A stretch of 64,000 nt of DNA. Source: Ciona savignyi (taxonomy: Eukaryota; Chordata; Ascidiacea; Phlebobranchia; Cionidae). Location of the stretch: NCBI GenBank assembly GCA_000149265.1, contig CH002977.1, positions 186,876 to 250,875 of the forward strand, read 5' to 3'. The notes under the pieces were generated by a model. The model was not told the origin of the DNA. It saw only the letters and a program-made list of their open reading frames with translations, and did not search any database. Position numbers and translations under genes: made by a program. Of the stretch, positions 36,393 to 49,415 are shown in pieces (position 1 is the stretch's first letter; every line of letters begins with the position of its first letter).

Positions 36393-38581
36393 GCAAGATG
36401 GTCATGTGTATTTTTTAACGATTTTTTTGCTTTATTTCTTAAATCTATATTATAATAACAAGGATGCGAATTTTCAAACCCTTTTTTTTAATTGCCTTGC
36501 AAATATTAATCATGTGTTGCCGCGAAATATGTTTTCAATCCATTTTAAACCATTGTGCTATTGTTTTAATTATTACTCAACAGCAATTATAAATTCCTTG
36601 TATCAAAAACTTAACCGATTTTTTGCGTGAAATGCGCTCTAAAAGTTATTTTACCGTTATTCTATAGTACAAGTTTAAACATATCGCTGCCTATTTTTTG
36701 CACTTATATCCAATCCTTCTTGTTGTTTAATTCTCCTTTAAAGTTAATTACGAAACGTCTATCAGTGACACTTCGTTACCGCTCTGGTACAAACAATATA
36801 TATTTTAGTTATCAGCATCTTAAACTACCGATAAAACATTTTAAGATTAGATATAAAAGTAGCTGAACTATGTTATAGGGCCACATCGTTGTTATTATAG
36901 TTTTCTATCGAACTGATTTATTCTAAATAGAGAACCTCTTTTGAATCAGATTAATCAGATATTAATTTTCACAGTCATATTACAAAGTTCGTAAATCATA
37001 TTCTTGTGTTATTTGTTTCTGGGTAGTTTTCTGTAAGTGTTCTCACTAATAAATGTATTTTAGAAAAAAAGTCCAATTTCGGTGTACGTTGTGTCGTTAA
37101 TAGGCTGATGGATCGTTGTGCAGTTTGTATGGAATATACCGGTTTGTTATGTTTAAAGTCCTTGTTTAGGAAACAACGTTAACCTCTTGACTATTTCGTC
37201 ATAATGTCAGTATATTCCGACATAGTCAAAAATTGAATTGATAGTAAAAAATAAGGTAAAGCTGTATTAAACATATATATGTGATATACGCCCCAAAGCC
37301 TTCCTAAGGTTATAACTAACCACCGCATATACATTGGCAATACGCGACATGTTTTGCAAACATAAACTGATTGCCCTTGAGTTCACAACATAAATTTGTT
37401 ATCTATATTCTATTAACGAAGTACATCAGCTAACATATCCATATAAGGTGTCGGTAATATTGGGCTATATGCGATTAAAATATCATAAACCAAAATGCGT
37501 TATTTTTGTAATTTTAGAAAATTTCCCTAATCTCCACATATTTGCCACAACACATTCTGCAAGGTGCATTTTTATGGTTAAACCAATAAAATTGTAGCAC
37601 ATTAAATTAAGTAGAGTTTTCTTTGAATTGAGTGGGGTTGCGTTTATGATATTTTCCAAAAACGATAGAGTGTGAAAGAATGTTCCTGAAAAAAGATCGT
37701 ATGCGAGGTCCTATAGCCTGACAAACACAGTCAGATTTGTATTATGTCTTCGTATATTAAGATTACTTATGTCAAAAATATAAGGCAAATTTTTTTAGGT
37801 GTGATTTAAACTCAAAAATTCACTCAATAAGGATCTACTTAGATGTCGTATGGTCAATTAACAGACCTCCATGTGCGACAGGATGTGACGAGTGGCCCTC
37901 ACTTAGTCATGGTATGTAAATGCATGTTTTGCTTAGTAACAATTGTGGTGATTTTCCTATGTTAGGTTGGTTGGAAGCAGCATGTGCTGCGCGCCGTTGT
38001 TCTCGTTTAGCCTTTAAGTTTTGTAATAGTGAAGCAGTGTTTTGTAAATTTGTTGGGGAAAAAGTTTCCGATGTATTGAGGGGTACCAACTGGAAAATGT
38101 TAAGGAAGACTTTGTGAAGGGTTTCGTGTTTAGGTTGCAGATCGAAGCTTCAATTTTAGATTGTAAAAAAATCTAAGACTTTCTGTTGCAGGATTCTAAG
38201 TGACAGCCCTTATTGTGATGTCAGTTTAAACTGGAGACACATAAAGAATAATTGGTTAAACGCCTCATCTATAAGACTTTATACCAATTGCAATTTTAAC
38301 CATTGTGCTAGCTGCATACATCAATACTCTAGTTCGGAAAATGCTTTATCTAAAAAAAAGCAATCCTTTTCGACACTTTAAAGGGCTCCGCGCATTTATT
38401 ATAGGAAGTGCATTTGAAGAATAAAACGGAAGACTTTAGCTAGAAAGCAATGGTCCCAGGAAAATTTAAGATTGATCTAACCTAACCGGTTGGAACTACT
38501 ATACTTAGATCTATCTGGTTTGACACTAGATGGGTGATCAGCATACAAAGAAAGCACTGGCGCATCCATATATATTTTTAT
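36393..38581. other. Intergenic region between GT31 gene and AAMP
   Basis: AT-rich, with the likely 3' end of the GT31 transcript (aataaa near 37048). No supported exon. A 60-residue open frame on the minus strand (37907-38089) has no recognised similarity. Confidence 0.6.
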
Positions 38582-41500
38582 TTATTTATCTTCCATACAA
38601 TACACACGCACAGATCCGTCCGCAGAAGCTGATAAAAAACACTTATCGTCCCTGAAATAAAGCAATAGTTATTTATTATAATTTAAACAAAGAGAAATTA
38701 TAAATTGACAAAAAAAAACTTTTCAAATGGGGCCAGTATTTAAATCACACAGCCGCTTTAATTACTGTAATATATGAACAAATATTCTGAACTACTAATT
38801 TTACCTTTACGCTTGTGTAATTTTGTTTTTTAAATCAGACTAATCGTTTTGACATAGTATCAATAACAGGTTTTGGTAACTGTATATTGTACAGACATTT
38901 TAGTGCAACATATTCCACACATCTATTTTCATTTTTCACCTACAAATCCTGAATCCAACGTCAATGTTAGAATACTGGACATCATCAAGCCAGATAACGA
39001 TTTGAAATAAAATAGGCCTTCAAAACAACAAAATACAATAATGTAGAATGAGGAAATACAAGCGATTTGTACACGCGCTTCCTATATTTATATATTTAAA
39101 TTTGCAAAATTGTCAAGTTAGCTAATCGGAGTGCAAGGATCAAAGCGACATAGTCTCTCGGAAACTTGATTGACAGCTGGGTGATGGCGTATTTACCTTT
39201 TAATTACGAGTTCGTGTTATAACGTTGTATTGTGATAAAAACTTGATGAAACTGCCGCTATGTGCTTTATTTTGTCAAATTTTTGACAGGTTTTTCAATT
39301 TTTTTCCCCCTATTTTTTAATTAGTATCCGTATGTAGCACAATATCCAGAACCGTCCAACCAGCGCTTAACGTGAATTCTGGTCGGGATTAAAAACGGTG
39401 TATCCCATTTGCAACAAGAGTCGCTTTAAATGTTTGAAGTCAAATTTCGTTGTAAAAATCCGGACCAAATACCTAATTTCGGCCAGTGATGACATCACCG
39501 ATTTCGGGTGTTTTATGCAGTACTCATAATAACACTATTAAACTATTAGAAAATATTTATTAACGGAAATTTTTCCATTTTAGATAAATATTTATTAACC
39601 GAAATTTTCCATTTTAGTACATAATGCAACCAAGCAAAAATTATTGTTGTTTTAAAGCATATTGTACAACATAAACCGGCCATGTAGAATGTTTATAAAA
39701 ATCCGCATGTAATCACTTTGCGTTCAAAACAATTTTGCCATGTTTTACTCACGTTGTTAGGGCAATGTCGTATATCTCGTCAGAATGTCCAACAAATGTA
39801 TTTTCCAGTTCACCGGAGCGTGCGTTCCACAATCTACCGATGCCGTCTAAACATGCAGTGTAGATAGACGTTCCTGCCTTATTCCATTTCATAACTGAAA
39901 CTCCAGCCTGCGAGATCATTGTTAATGTTGATGTGTTGGCAATTACGAAGCCTCTCTTTAACCAGGTGGTTTGTTAATGTTGTTTTAAAATTGTAAAAAT
40001 CTTACAATCAGGGTAAAAAGCTATAACAGTTTGGCTGTTTGGGTTTATGGAAATGTTGAGTAGGCAATTGATATACTGTTGACTTATATTTTTCACACTT
40101 TTGTTCTTAGCATTTCAGTTATAGGCATAATATAATACCCGAGTTTGTCATTTGTATTCTGCCGGGTGAAAACTCCACATTCAAGGATTTATTAACAGTG
40201 ACTGTCAACAGTTAATGAGGGAAATCTATGTTATAGAATTTTTTATTTGTCAGATAGATAATTCATAAGAGAAATTTAAGCTAAAATGATATATAAATTG
40301 TCGTAATAAAATAATGGAAGAAATGACATAGAAAGTAGGCTTACAGGATGAATGCATTTATGGCGTGCTTGTCCGGATTTTAAATCCCATATCGTCAGTT
40401 TGTTGTTTAACGAAGCAGACGCGGCAAGAGGTAACCTGTAATGTGTCGTTATTATAGTACCAGACGAATGAAACCAGACAGTAGTATGTTCGCCACACCA
40501 GCAAGCTCATCCTTGAATAACCATGCTGCAAGACTTGAACTTGTCCGGCCCGGTGGTCTAGCGGTTAAGTGCGTCGCCTTTCAATCGAAAGGTTGCAGGT
40601 GCGAAACTGGTCGCTAGCTAGTCGGTTGTGTCCTTGGGCAAGGCACTTTACGGACATTGCCTGAACCCAGCGGATTAATGGGTTCTGCCAAATTAAAGGT
40701 CTAACATGTACAACATACTGCAATAGCTCCGGTAACCCGACGATGGGCGCGAGGTGATCTGACGATCGCCCGTGTGATAACCCCCTAGGTTTTCCCATTC
40801 ACGGGGATAAACATGAATATCCTATCCTATCCTAACTTACGATGATGAGAATCCCACACACTCCACGCTACTTTCACCCTCCTCATCACTTTTTTCCTCT
40901 GTGACTCGATACGTCACCGATATCTGAAAGTTAAAATAAACTAGTCAGTTGAAGCCAAATTGAGCAGATTCGAAGGTTGGCAAAGTCATTTGAACATGCA
41001 AATATGTTTGTATACAGTAAGACAGGTGAAGTAGTGATGTAAAAAAATAATACACTTGGTCTAATTTTAATAATTATTTACTTCCTATTTTAGTGATGGA
41101 GTAGCATATGATAATGACAACAGTTACCAATAATAAAGTGCTGCAGTCCGTCCATTTGGAGCAACATGTTTGGAGTTGCACAACAGTTTAAAATTTATGA
41201 ACAAAATATTGCAGGGACACATGGATATATTTTCTTTTTTTTTATTTTCTGAATTTTGCCTCACACTGTCCAGTTTTTTTTCCACTGCTGCTATGAAAGG
41301 GCCATTGATACACTGAACACTTGTATATTAAAGAAACAACGATAATTTCTCACTTTTCCAGTGCTGGTGCTGATAAGTTTTGATGTCCCATCAATAGATG
41401 CAGTCATCAAAACATTCCCCTCCTTATCACATGCTATGTGGTTGATACCTTCTTGTTTGGAATTCTTGCCTAATGCATATGGATAAGGTTGAAGCAATTA

Positions 41501-44500
41501 AGAAAAAATGACACATTGATAAAATATCTATCAGCTTATATTTATAAATTGGTAAACCTTATAAAATTTATGCAATATTCTCAATAAGATGTAGCTAAAC
41601 TGCATTATATCAAATACGTATTCAAATTAAAACAAGCAAGCTTGAATTTTCAATTGTTTGGTGTCAAAAAAATGTGCCAAATAAAAACTTTTTTGCACAT
41701 GGTGGTATAGAAGAGTCGAACAAAATACCTTTAGAAGTGGAACACTTGATGTCACCAGACTTCAATTCGATTATTTTCACAGATCCGTCAGCATATCCAA
41801 AGGATGCTGATTTCCCATCTGGTAGGAAAACTCCACAAGTACAAGATGATCCTGGGCTCTATGTGCAAAATGTTTATTGATGCATGGAAATTCCGGAATG
41901 ATTTGAATTCCCGGTAGAGGCAACCTTGCATTGTTTTTGTATCTGATACGGGTTTGATATATTTGATAAAGTCCTTGTTAATAACCTTAACTTTTTGATT
42001 CTCATCATAAGTTCAGTGTATTCAGACATGGTTGATAACTTTAGAAAACATAAATGGACAGAACCATTAAACTAAAATTCAATATTGTAAATTTAACTAA
42101 GAGAATAGTGTTTGTCAAACTTTTTATTGATTCTTTATGTTTTTAAAATAACTCTGGAAATGTTTTGCTTCCTAGCCGACATAATTATTCAGTTTATTGT
42201 TGTAAAGGTGGGCTATAAAACCAGAGCAATTCCTGACTCTGCATGCGGAGAGTTATTTTGTTCATCTCATTATTTGAACGAGAGGCTTGAAGTTAAAGTT
42301 TAAATTTAAATGTAAAAAACCCTAATCACACAAAAAATAAAGTAACTGTGTATCAAATAATTAATCTCAGCGTTCACCACCAACACAAGCGAAACTAACA
42401 TGGAAGGTTTTGAGATCGCCGCTTGGTATCTTCCACATCCAGCTTTCGCCATCCTGGGTTCCTGCCAACAACACTGGAGCAACAGGATGCCACATCAGCC
42501 ACTGCACTCAAACAAGGATGTTGATCAAATTCAGTTCTTTATTTCATGAGATTAATTCAATTTAATAAAAAAATATAAGTGTTTCGGCTAAAGCTACTTA
42601 ATAGATGTTGTTCATTTTGTACTGTACATACTGCATACTGTATATAATAAAAATTCCTAACATTTATATAAATGATTAGTATTGGTTTTAAATTCCATTC
42701 TTTGTTATATTTTTGTGAATATTTTATTCACTATATTTACTGATAAACACACTAATGCAAAAAAGTTAAACCTCACACAGTCCAATAACAAAGTTTTGTT
42801 AAGGTTACTGGAAATAATAAAAAAAATTAATTGAGTATGCCTAATGGTTAGAATGTACCTCCAGATCTGAGGTTTCAAAAGACCAGATAACTTGTTTAGT
42901 TTCAAGCTTCCAAACTTTGACGTTTCCAGCCATATCTCCAACTGCTACCAGTGTTGAGTCGGCGTTAAAACATGCACAAGTTACGCTGTCCTTGTAACCT
43001 GCCAAAAAATAGCAATTAAATACCCCATTGACCAAGGAGTTATGTTTATTTGTTTATGATAACAACTAGATTTACATATTACATCCATCCTGTAACACAT
43101 AAGTTAAATTACATAGTCCATTGGCAAAACTGAAGAAAAGAAGGAAATAGGGTAAATGCATACTAAATAATAGGTTGGGAGCTACTAGGACACAAAGTAA
43201 GAGTTAGTGCCCTAGTAAACAGGACAGCATGCAAATCTTAAAACTTGTAATTTATTTTGATATTTAAGGGTTTTGTTTTCACAACAATCGTATTTTATTC
43301 TGACAGTGATTATGGTTTTATTTTGGTAAAGTTCACAACGTAATTGCAATCATTATTCAATCATAATCGCACTCTCACACACTATAGTAAAATATTACCT
43401 GTACACTCAAAGACAACTTTTCCAGTAATTATCTCCCATACAAATGCCTTGTCATCTTCCCCTCCTGACACAGCGTATTTTCCATACTTTGGATCGACGC
43501 TCACAACAAACACTGAACCTGAATTAAGAACATTTTTTTAAAAATTAATGGTAAATTTGACAAAATAAAATAATATTTTTACAAAAAGAAACTTTAAAAA
43601 TAACAAACCTTCATGTTCAGTAAACACAACGTCGGAATTGTCATAAAGATCATTATCATCCTCTTCAATATCTCTTAGATCTGCATCCTCCATTTGTTCA
43701 ACCAACTCATCTGGGATGTTAAGTTTTACTTTATAAAATATGGGAAAATACATAATAAAATTATATCAAACCATTCGAAACGGGCAATACTAAAGGGGGT
43801 CACTAAAAGAACAGAAACTAATTCTAACTCTACCCCAAATATATCTCCGAGAATCTATTTTTTATTTTAGTGTACTTTTAGTTTTCCCCATACAAATTAC
43901 CAAAGTTCTTTTTTTCTAGATATATAAAACTTAGAAAATGGAATATGGAAAAGAAATGTTTGTGGCGTTCTGCGAGTAACGTAATAAAACAGTTCAGGTG
44001 TGCGGTCTTCCATTCTCTTTTAAATTTTGAAGACAAAAAGTTCCAACAAAAATTAGATTAAGATTTATTTTTGGACTGTCTTAAGGAANNNNNNNNNNNN
44101 NNNNNNNNNNNNNNNNNNNNNNNNNNNNNNNNNNNNNNNNNNNNNNNNNNNNNNNNNNNNNNNNNNNNNNNNNNNNNNNNNNNNNNNNGGTTCTCCATCT
44201 GGATAAAAAATGCAGCATCTTCTATTGCACCAACAAAAATATGGGTTGTGAATATTCAGACGCTAAGTGCATATAGTCGTCCAAGTTATTGTATATAACC
44301 TATACATCAAATTAAAGGTATTTATAAGGGCTACAACATATCTAGGTGTTTATCCGAAAAAGAAAACTGCAGCATCTTCCATTTTATCCCTAACCTGACA
44401 AGTTATGAATATTCAGGTGCTTAGTGCATATAGCCACAGCGGTTTTGTATAAAAGCTATGCAAATTAAGGTTTTTGAAAGGGCTACAACATATCCAAAGG

Positions 44501-45034
44501 AATAATGTGCGAAAACTTTATAAATGTGTGAATATTAATACTACTAGGTATTAATATTTTAAAATTTTTATAATTCAAAAATTACTGGTTGAAAAAGCAC
44601 AGTTTGATTAGAAAATTGTGTAATTTTTAGAACTGTAGCACCTTGTAAAATAATTTAACGTTTTACTTTCGTCTATCGTTTTTCTGCGTTTTATATTTTT
44701 TAGGTAAAAAAACTTTGGTTTCAATACAGTGTATGCAGTATGTCGAAGTCGAATTGCACTAATTTGAACCTGGCCCTTAACTTTATAGTGATCATGGGTT
44801 TGTAAATACCACTTTTTTAAATAGAAAAATAAAATTCTTCATTTTACTTCCAAAATTATCTGGTTTTATCACTAATAAATCCTATTTTTTCAAACAGAAT
44901 AGGCAATTTAAAACAATTATCAATTATATGGGATTGAATGCTAATACAATATGCTACCGTTACATGTTCTAGTCTCAGTGGTTTTTTTATTGCAAACGAG
45001 TTAACGCACCTTCGTGAATATTGTCGTTTTCCAT
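38582..45034 (-). CDS. AAMP: AAMP, angio-associated migratory cell protein (WD40 repeat)
   Basis: Complete 11-exon minus-strand gene, 1152 coding bases, 383 aa (human about 434, with a longer acidic N-terminus): 45034-45010, 43728-43609, 43518-43399, 42998-42859, 42501-42400, 41858-41729, 41469-41354, 40923-40841, 40435-40345, 39907-39753, 38651-38582. AAMP is a cytoplasmic WD40 beta-propeller implicated in cell migration; its yeast relative Sqt1 is a ribosomal-protein chaperone. Landmarks: the acidic segment [61 protein letters not shown] with [59 protein letters not shown] and the last repeat ending VYCMEDK. A minus-strand aataaa overlaps the stop codon. Intron 1 holds an N gap and a tandem repeat; intron 8 holds a SINE touching the donor. 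Identity is clear. Confidence 0.95.
40543..40834 (+). repeat. Full-length tRNA-related SINE in AAMP intron 8
   Basis: The best copy of the family. A tRNA-Glu-like head (ggcccggtggtctagcggtt, an A box) is followed by an anticodon-arm-like stem and a tgcgaaactgg B-box-like region. The body contains ttgggcaaggcactttacgg and cgacgatgggcgcgaggtga. The tail of repeated tatcc ends at 40834. It is oriented opposite to AAMP and ends within about 6 bases of the AAMP exon 8 donor. Confidence 0.93.
44089..44188. other. Assembly gap (100 N)
   Basis: Run of N in AAMP intron 1. Confidence 1.
44205..44505. repeat. Two diverged tandem copies, about 150 bp each
   Basis: Both copies contain in order gcagcatctt, tgaatattca, agtgcatatag and gggctacaacatatc, spaced alike. 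The array touches the N gap, so more copies may be hidden. It lies in AAMP intron 1. Confidence 0.8.
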
Positions 45035-45454
45035 TTCCTTTAAGATACGCAAGCCTAAAACATCTAAAACAGAAATAAAATAAAAACATTAGGAAAAAGC
45101 ATGGCATCATTAAATCGGATAATATGTGGTAGTTAGTGTTTATAAAAGATAAAAAATAAGCCCTAAAAGTTTTGATATATCATTTTTGATATAAATTTTC
45201 AAAAATATTTTTAAATACACACAGTTATAAGACTATTTTTAAGTATTTTATATAATAATTGCAAGAAATAACAAGCTGCTATTTATTTGAACTCTTACAT
45301 ATCATCTACTTTACCGATAAGCATTACGTTTAGGTATTCCCCTAAAAATTCCCCTGTAACAAATTCGACAATAAACTTTCGTTTTATTGGTAAAATTTTT
45401 AATTGTATTTGTTCTCTCTAGAATTGTACTATATTAATTTGTTTTACCTTTTAG

Positions 45455-45640
45455 GCAAAGGGTAGCTAGCTGGTCGCATGTGTCCATAGACAGTGCTTGG
45501 TGGACATTGCTGAACCCATAAGATTAATGTGTTCTACTAAAACTGAAAGGACTTTGCCAAATACAACACTCTGGTAACCCAACGTAGGGTGCTGACAATA
45601 GCTACAGCTTGAATATTCTGTCCTATATACATTATTGTAT
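45455..45640 (+). repeat. Diverged SINE copy
   Basis: Contains agctagctggtcgcatgtgt, ggacattgctgaacccataa, ttctactaaaactgaaagg and gtaacccaacg in the order of the SINE at 40543. The tail is decayed. It lies between AAMP and TEX264. Confidence 0.7.
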
Positions 45641-46074
45641 TAAAAGTAGGTTTGTCGAAAATCAATTTGATTTGTACTTTGCAATTATCCAGGACTTTCT
45701 AATGAACTGATCATCTTTAACATTATATACAATTTGTACATTTATTTATTACAAAAGAAAAAATGCAATGATGTTAAAAATAAATTTCAGTAGCAAGGTA
45801 CATTTATGAAACCAACAAAAGAATGGTGAAATGTGTCACTTTACAGCAAGTCATACAAAAAACTGTGAATTCTAACAATAAATGTACAATTCCAGGTGTT
45901 AGAATCACAAAAAGCTGTGTTATAAAAACAAGTATTAGTACAAAAGCCTTGAACATACATTACTTTAAATTTTTTCTTTAAAATGCAGAATTATCTAAAA
46001 TGTCCAATTTTTGTGGTATTAATATATATTTTTTGGACATTACGGTAAATGGTACATCATCCGATAATTTAAAA

Positions 46075-47003
46075 TTACTCTTTAGCTTCTGGAACGAAAA
46101 AGTCTGTCTGTTGGCTTAGAGGAAACATGTACTCTACAGTATTGCTTCTGTATATTTCCAATCCAGGGTATGCACATAGAGAGTTGGCCTAGAAACAGAA
46201 AGTTATATACAGATTACCGATATAGTTTTATTTACCACCCACCACAATAGAAATATCTTTATATTTAACATTTTTACTTAGGACACGTACATTTATACTT
46301 AACTTACAGTAAAATATGTATGATTTTTGTACAAGTGTCATTACATTATCACACCATATACTTACTGGTCCACCTCAAACTAACCTTTGTGAACTTAGAG
46401 ATTGCTGGGTAGACTTTCATGGCCCCCAAAATTGCAGAGACAATAGCAATCGACTCGTAAAATGGAAATTGTGCATTTACTGAACTTGGAATTCCAGGCA
46501 GTTCCACTACTTTGTAGTTGAGGCTCTCAGCAGATTTGATAACTTGAGGCAAAGGTGGTTCATTTTCAGACAAAAGAGCACCAACAATATAGCCCATTTT
46601 GATCTAAGAAAGAAAAACATTTTTAAGTGCCTTTTTGAAAATTGATTACGTTGGGGCAATATCCTACCAAAAACGCAAATATGGAAGGTTGTATAACACA
46701 GCATTTACACATATTCAGCCGTTACTGTACATTGGCTACTTTCCTACATACCTTCTTTTTATCATCAAAATCATAGCAAATTCCAACTAACGGTAAAATC
46801 GGAAAATCCTTGCCAGTGGAGGAAAATTGTGGTCCACAGTTTTCATAACTTCCGCTGTAGTACTTGTAGGCCACCCATGAATGTCCAAGGTTTGGTTTTC
46901 CAACGGAGACTTTTACACCAAATAAAACGCCAAGTTTGTAGGCGGCCATCAAGCCAACGAGCCCGATGGCTCCAACAATCATACCAATACTGGTGTAATC
47001 CAT
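46075..47003 (-). CDS. TEX264: TEX264 homologue, short form without C-terminal tail
   Basis: Three exons on the minus strand: 47003-46752, 46603-46385, 46188-46075, all phase 0, 194 aa. Human TEX264 (about 313 aa) is an ER single-pass protein with a cytosolic GyrI-like domain and a disordered tail carrying the LC3-interacting motif used in ER-phagy. Here an N-terminal helix (IGMIVGAIGLVGLMAAYKLG, residues 6-25) anchors the protein. The GyrI-like domain follows: GVKVSVGKPNLGHSWVAYKY, KVVELPGIPSSVNAQFPF, AMKVYPAISKF and LCAYPGLEIY. The protein stops at PLSQQTDFFVPEAKE, where the human tail would begin. The start was chosen at the Met just before the helix. A longer upstream frame exists but adds no family-like sequence and contains SINE-like words. 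Domain identity is strong; missing tail exons beyond this stop cannot be fully excluded. Confidence 0.9.
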
Positions 47004-48234
47004 TATGTAGGCCTTGAGTACTGTTGAAAAAAATTGTGCCGTTAGTAGGATAGGATGTTCATGTAATGTTGGTGCCCAGCCGAGGGATACAACCAACTAA
47101 CATGCGGACAGTTTTAAAAAACCTTAATTATTGTAATGTGTAGTTCCACAAGTGAACTTACCCGCTAGTTTTCCTGTATCACACAGTAAACTAATTGCTA
47201 CACGACGCCTTAAGCTGTATATATACACCTTTTCTGCAGGACCGGCCTAGACTTGTCTACCGATAGAGAGAACCTTTCTCTCCTTGTCTCTCTCAAATCC
47301 GGTGATGTCAGATAGCTGGTGAAATTCAACACGCACAAGTTTTCTGTGAAAACTGCTTGCGTCTCATAGTTTTTGCAGAAAATTGCTTAAAGTTCGAGTG
47401 TGTTTGGACAATCAAAATATTATAAATGTGTTTTTACTACTTCTACTAGTATGCTTGTTTATTGTAGTACAATTTTAAAATTGTACGATGTTGTTCAATT
47501 TAAATTAAACTGGAAAATCTGCATTAAACTGACCAAATTTTTTTACAGCAATAAATTAATCAAATACCATTTGCATTTAAATTTCAGGATTACTTACTAG
47601 ACTTGCCGTGTCGTTAGAACTGGCCTGGGCCAAATTTAAAATGATTTGGCCGTGGCCTATACGAACTTCAATATATTTTATATGTTAAACGTTTATGGTT
47701 AGCGAATGTCGTCCAGAATTAGCGCTTGGGCAGCTGGTCTAATTTTTATTAGATTTCTGGTAGATGTTAGTGCGTAAGCCACTGCTTTACCAATTAGAGG
47801 GAAGAAAAACATTACCTAGGAAAATACCCTGAAAAGTTGTTTGTGAATCATGATTGTGACAGCAATGCCTACCAGAAAGGCAATGAAATCGCAATGAAAC
47901 TTTGTTTTATAATAGGCAACGCAGAAACCGAAATTCTTGGTAATATAATCCAGGGTTGCCTGACCTTATTAGCATGGGTTGGTGCGGTTTTGCAGTGCAA
48001 TTTTATTAAGGCTTCTTTAAGTAATGTGTTTCTTTAGACGTTATAGTTTTTTAGTACCATTAAAACCATTTAATTTTCTGGTTAGGCAAGACGCTTAACA
48101 AACGCCGCGTAAACCCAACAATAGGCCAACAATGAAAGTAATGCAATCTCTCCATTTAATACACTGCTATGCATCGTTTCTTGGCCGGATTGTGGATATG
48201 TGGTGGTCTGACAAACTCCCGTTATCGTTCGACT

Positions 48235-48465
48235 AAGTAACTTGGTGGAGTAGTTGAGTCGTCTTTATCTAGTCGGGTGTGTTCTTGGGCAACAAACTTA
48301 GCAGACATTGCCCGAACCCTGTGGATGTGATTAAATGGTTCTACCAAAATTAAAAGATTGTTTCATCCGACGATGGGGGCGAGGATTCTTACTGCCTGCG
48401 TGTGATAACGCCCATTGCATTTTTCCATTCACGGACATAAATAGGAACTATCCCATCCTAAAACA
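48235..48465 (+). repeat. Diverged SINE copy
   Basis: Collinear with the SINE at 40543: tagtcgggtgtgttcttggg, cagacattgcccgaaccctg, cgacgatgggggcgagg, gtgtgataac, and a weak cccatccta tail. Confidence 0.75.
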
Positions 48466-48863
48466 TCTCCTGTGTATTTTCGGAAACTTAATCTAAATAT
48501 AGTTTGTTTAAACGATTACGTATTTGCAGTAAACGAGTACACGGTTTCGGTCATTATAGTTATTCTACCATAACTGAGTACAATCTTTCAAATTTTGTGT
48601 TATCCAATCGCCAAGTATCTCATGAATCATCTATATTTATCCAGTATAGTGCCAAAACCCCATCACCTGTATAAATACCGAAATTATTTTAATTGACGTA
48701 AAGATCTTATATTTATTGTAGATTCTTACTTTTGGGCGTCCCTGCTTCGTCCAGAATTGCCACACTCGGGTGCGCTGTAGGTTCCCAAAGCGATTGTGGA
48801 TAAGTTTTAAACGCGCAAATATATGAACCAGCATTTGGTGATCAACAGGGCTCTCTCTCTCTT

Positions 48864-49415
48864 GTACGGTCGTGTGGCCTAATGGTTAACGCGACCGATA
48901 CATATACCAACTATATAAAAAAAAACGGTGTAAGGGACAAGCCCATAATGGGTTCGAAACTTAACCCAATAAAAAAAATTTAAACGCGCACAAGTACGGG
49001 CGTGTGGCTGAATGGTTAACGCGACCGATACATATACCAATTCTATACAAAAACGGTCCTAAACACGATCTTGGATTTAAAACTTTGCTCAGATAAAACA
49101 AAAAAAATCAATATTCGATAGAAAATACAATCACAAGAGGCAGCATGCTAAATTGGGCAAGTTTTTGATGACGAACAAACTAGTACGGTCGTGTGGCCAA
49201 ATGGTTAACGCGACCGATACATATAACTACCTATACAAAAACGGTCCTGGTGACGAGCCCATCATGTGCTCGAAACTTGACTCGGTAAAAAAAACAAAAA
49301 ACTAGTACGGTCGGGTGGCCGAATGGTTAACGCGACCGATACATATACCGATATACAAAAACGGTCCAAGTGACGAGCCCATCATGGGTTCGAAACTTCG
49401 CTCGGTAAAAAAAGT
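48864..49415 (+). repeat. Cluster of four tRNA-like repeat units
   Basis: Four same-orientation copies begin at about 48864, 48994, 49183 and 49305. Each is about 110 bp: gtacggtcgtgtggccnaatggttaacgcgaccg-type head (an A-box), a gatacatataccn...tatacaaaaacggtc middle, gacgagcccatcatgggttc and gaaac (a B-box), then an A-rich end. The head resembles class II (Ser/Leu) tRNAs, but no full cloverleaf with an anticodon arm could be formed, so these are probably retroposon units rather than functional tRNA genes. Related pieces lie at 16265, 56850 and, inverted, 57125-57225. Confidence 0.85.

Noticed and set aside
37907..38089. 60-residue minus-strand frame with a KAKREQRRAAHAA segment
   Set aside because: Helix-like composition but no splice context, no recognised family and an overlapping plus-strand frame of similar length.
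46722..47096. Longer N-terminus for TEX264 starting upstream of 47003
   Set aside because: The extra residues lie in SINE-like sequence (ggataggatg words), while the Met at 47003 directly precedes the expected membrane helix.
48864..49415. Four functional tRNA genes
   Set aside because: A- and B-box motifs are present, but no anticodon stem-loop or paired acceptor stem could be formed in the unit.
48864..49415. CRISPR-like array
   Set aside because: Units are over 100 bp, diverged, with unequal spacing and A-rich ends in an animal genome; they are retroposon-like.
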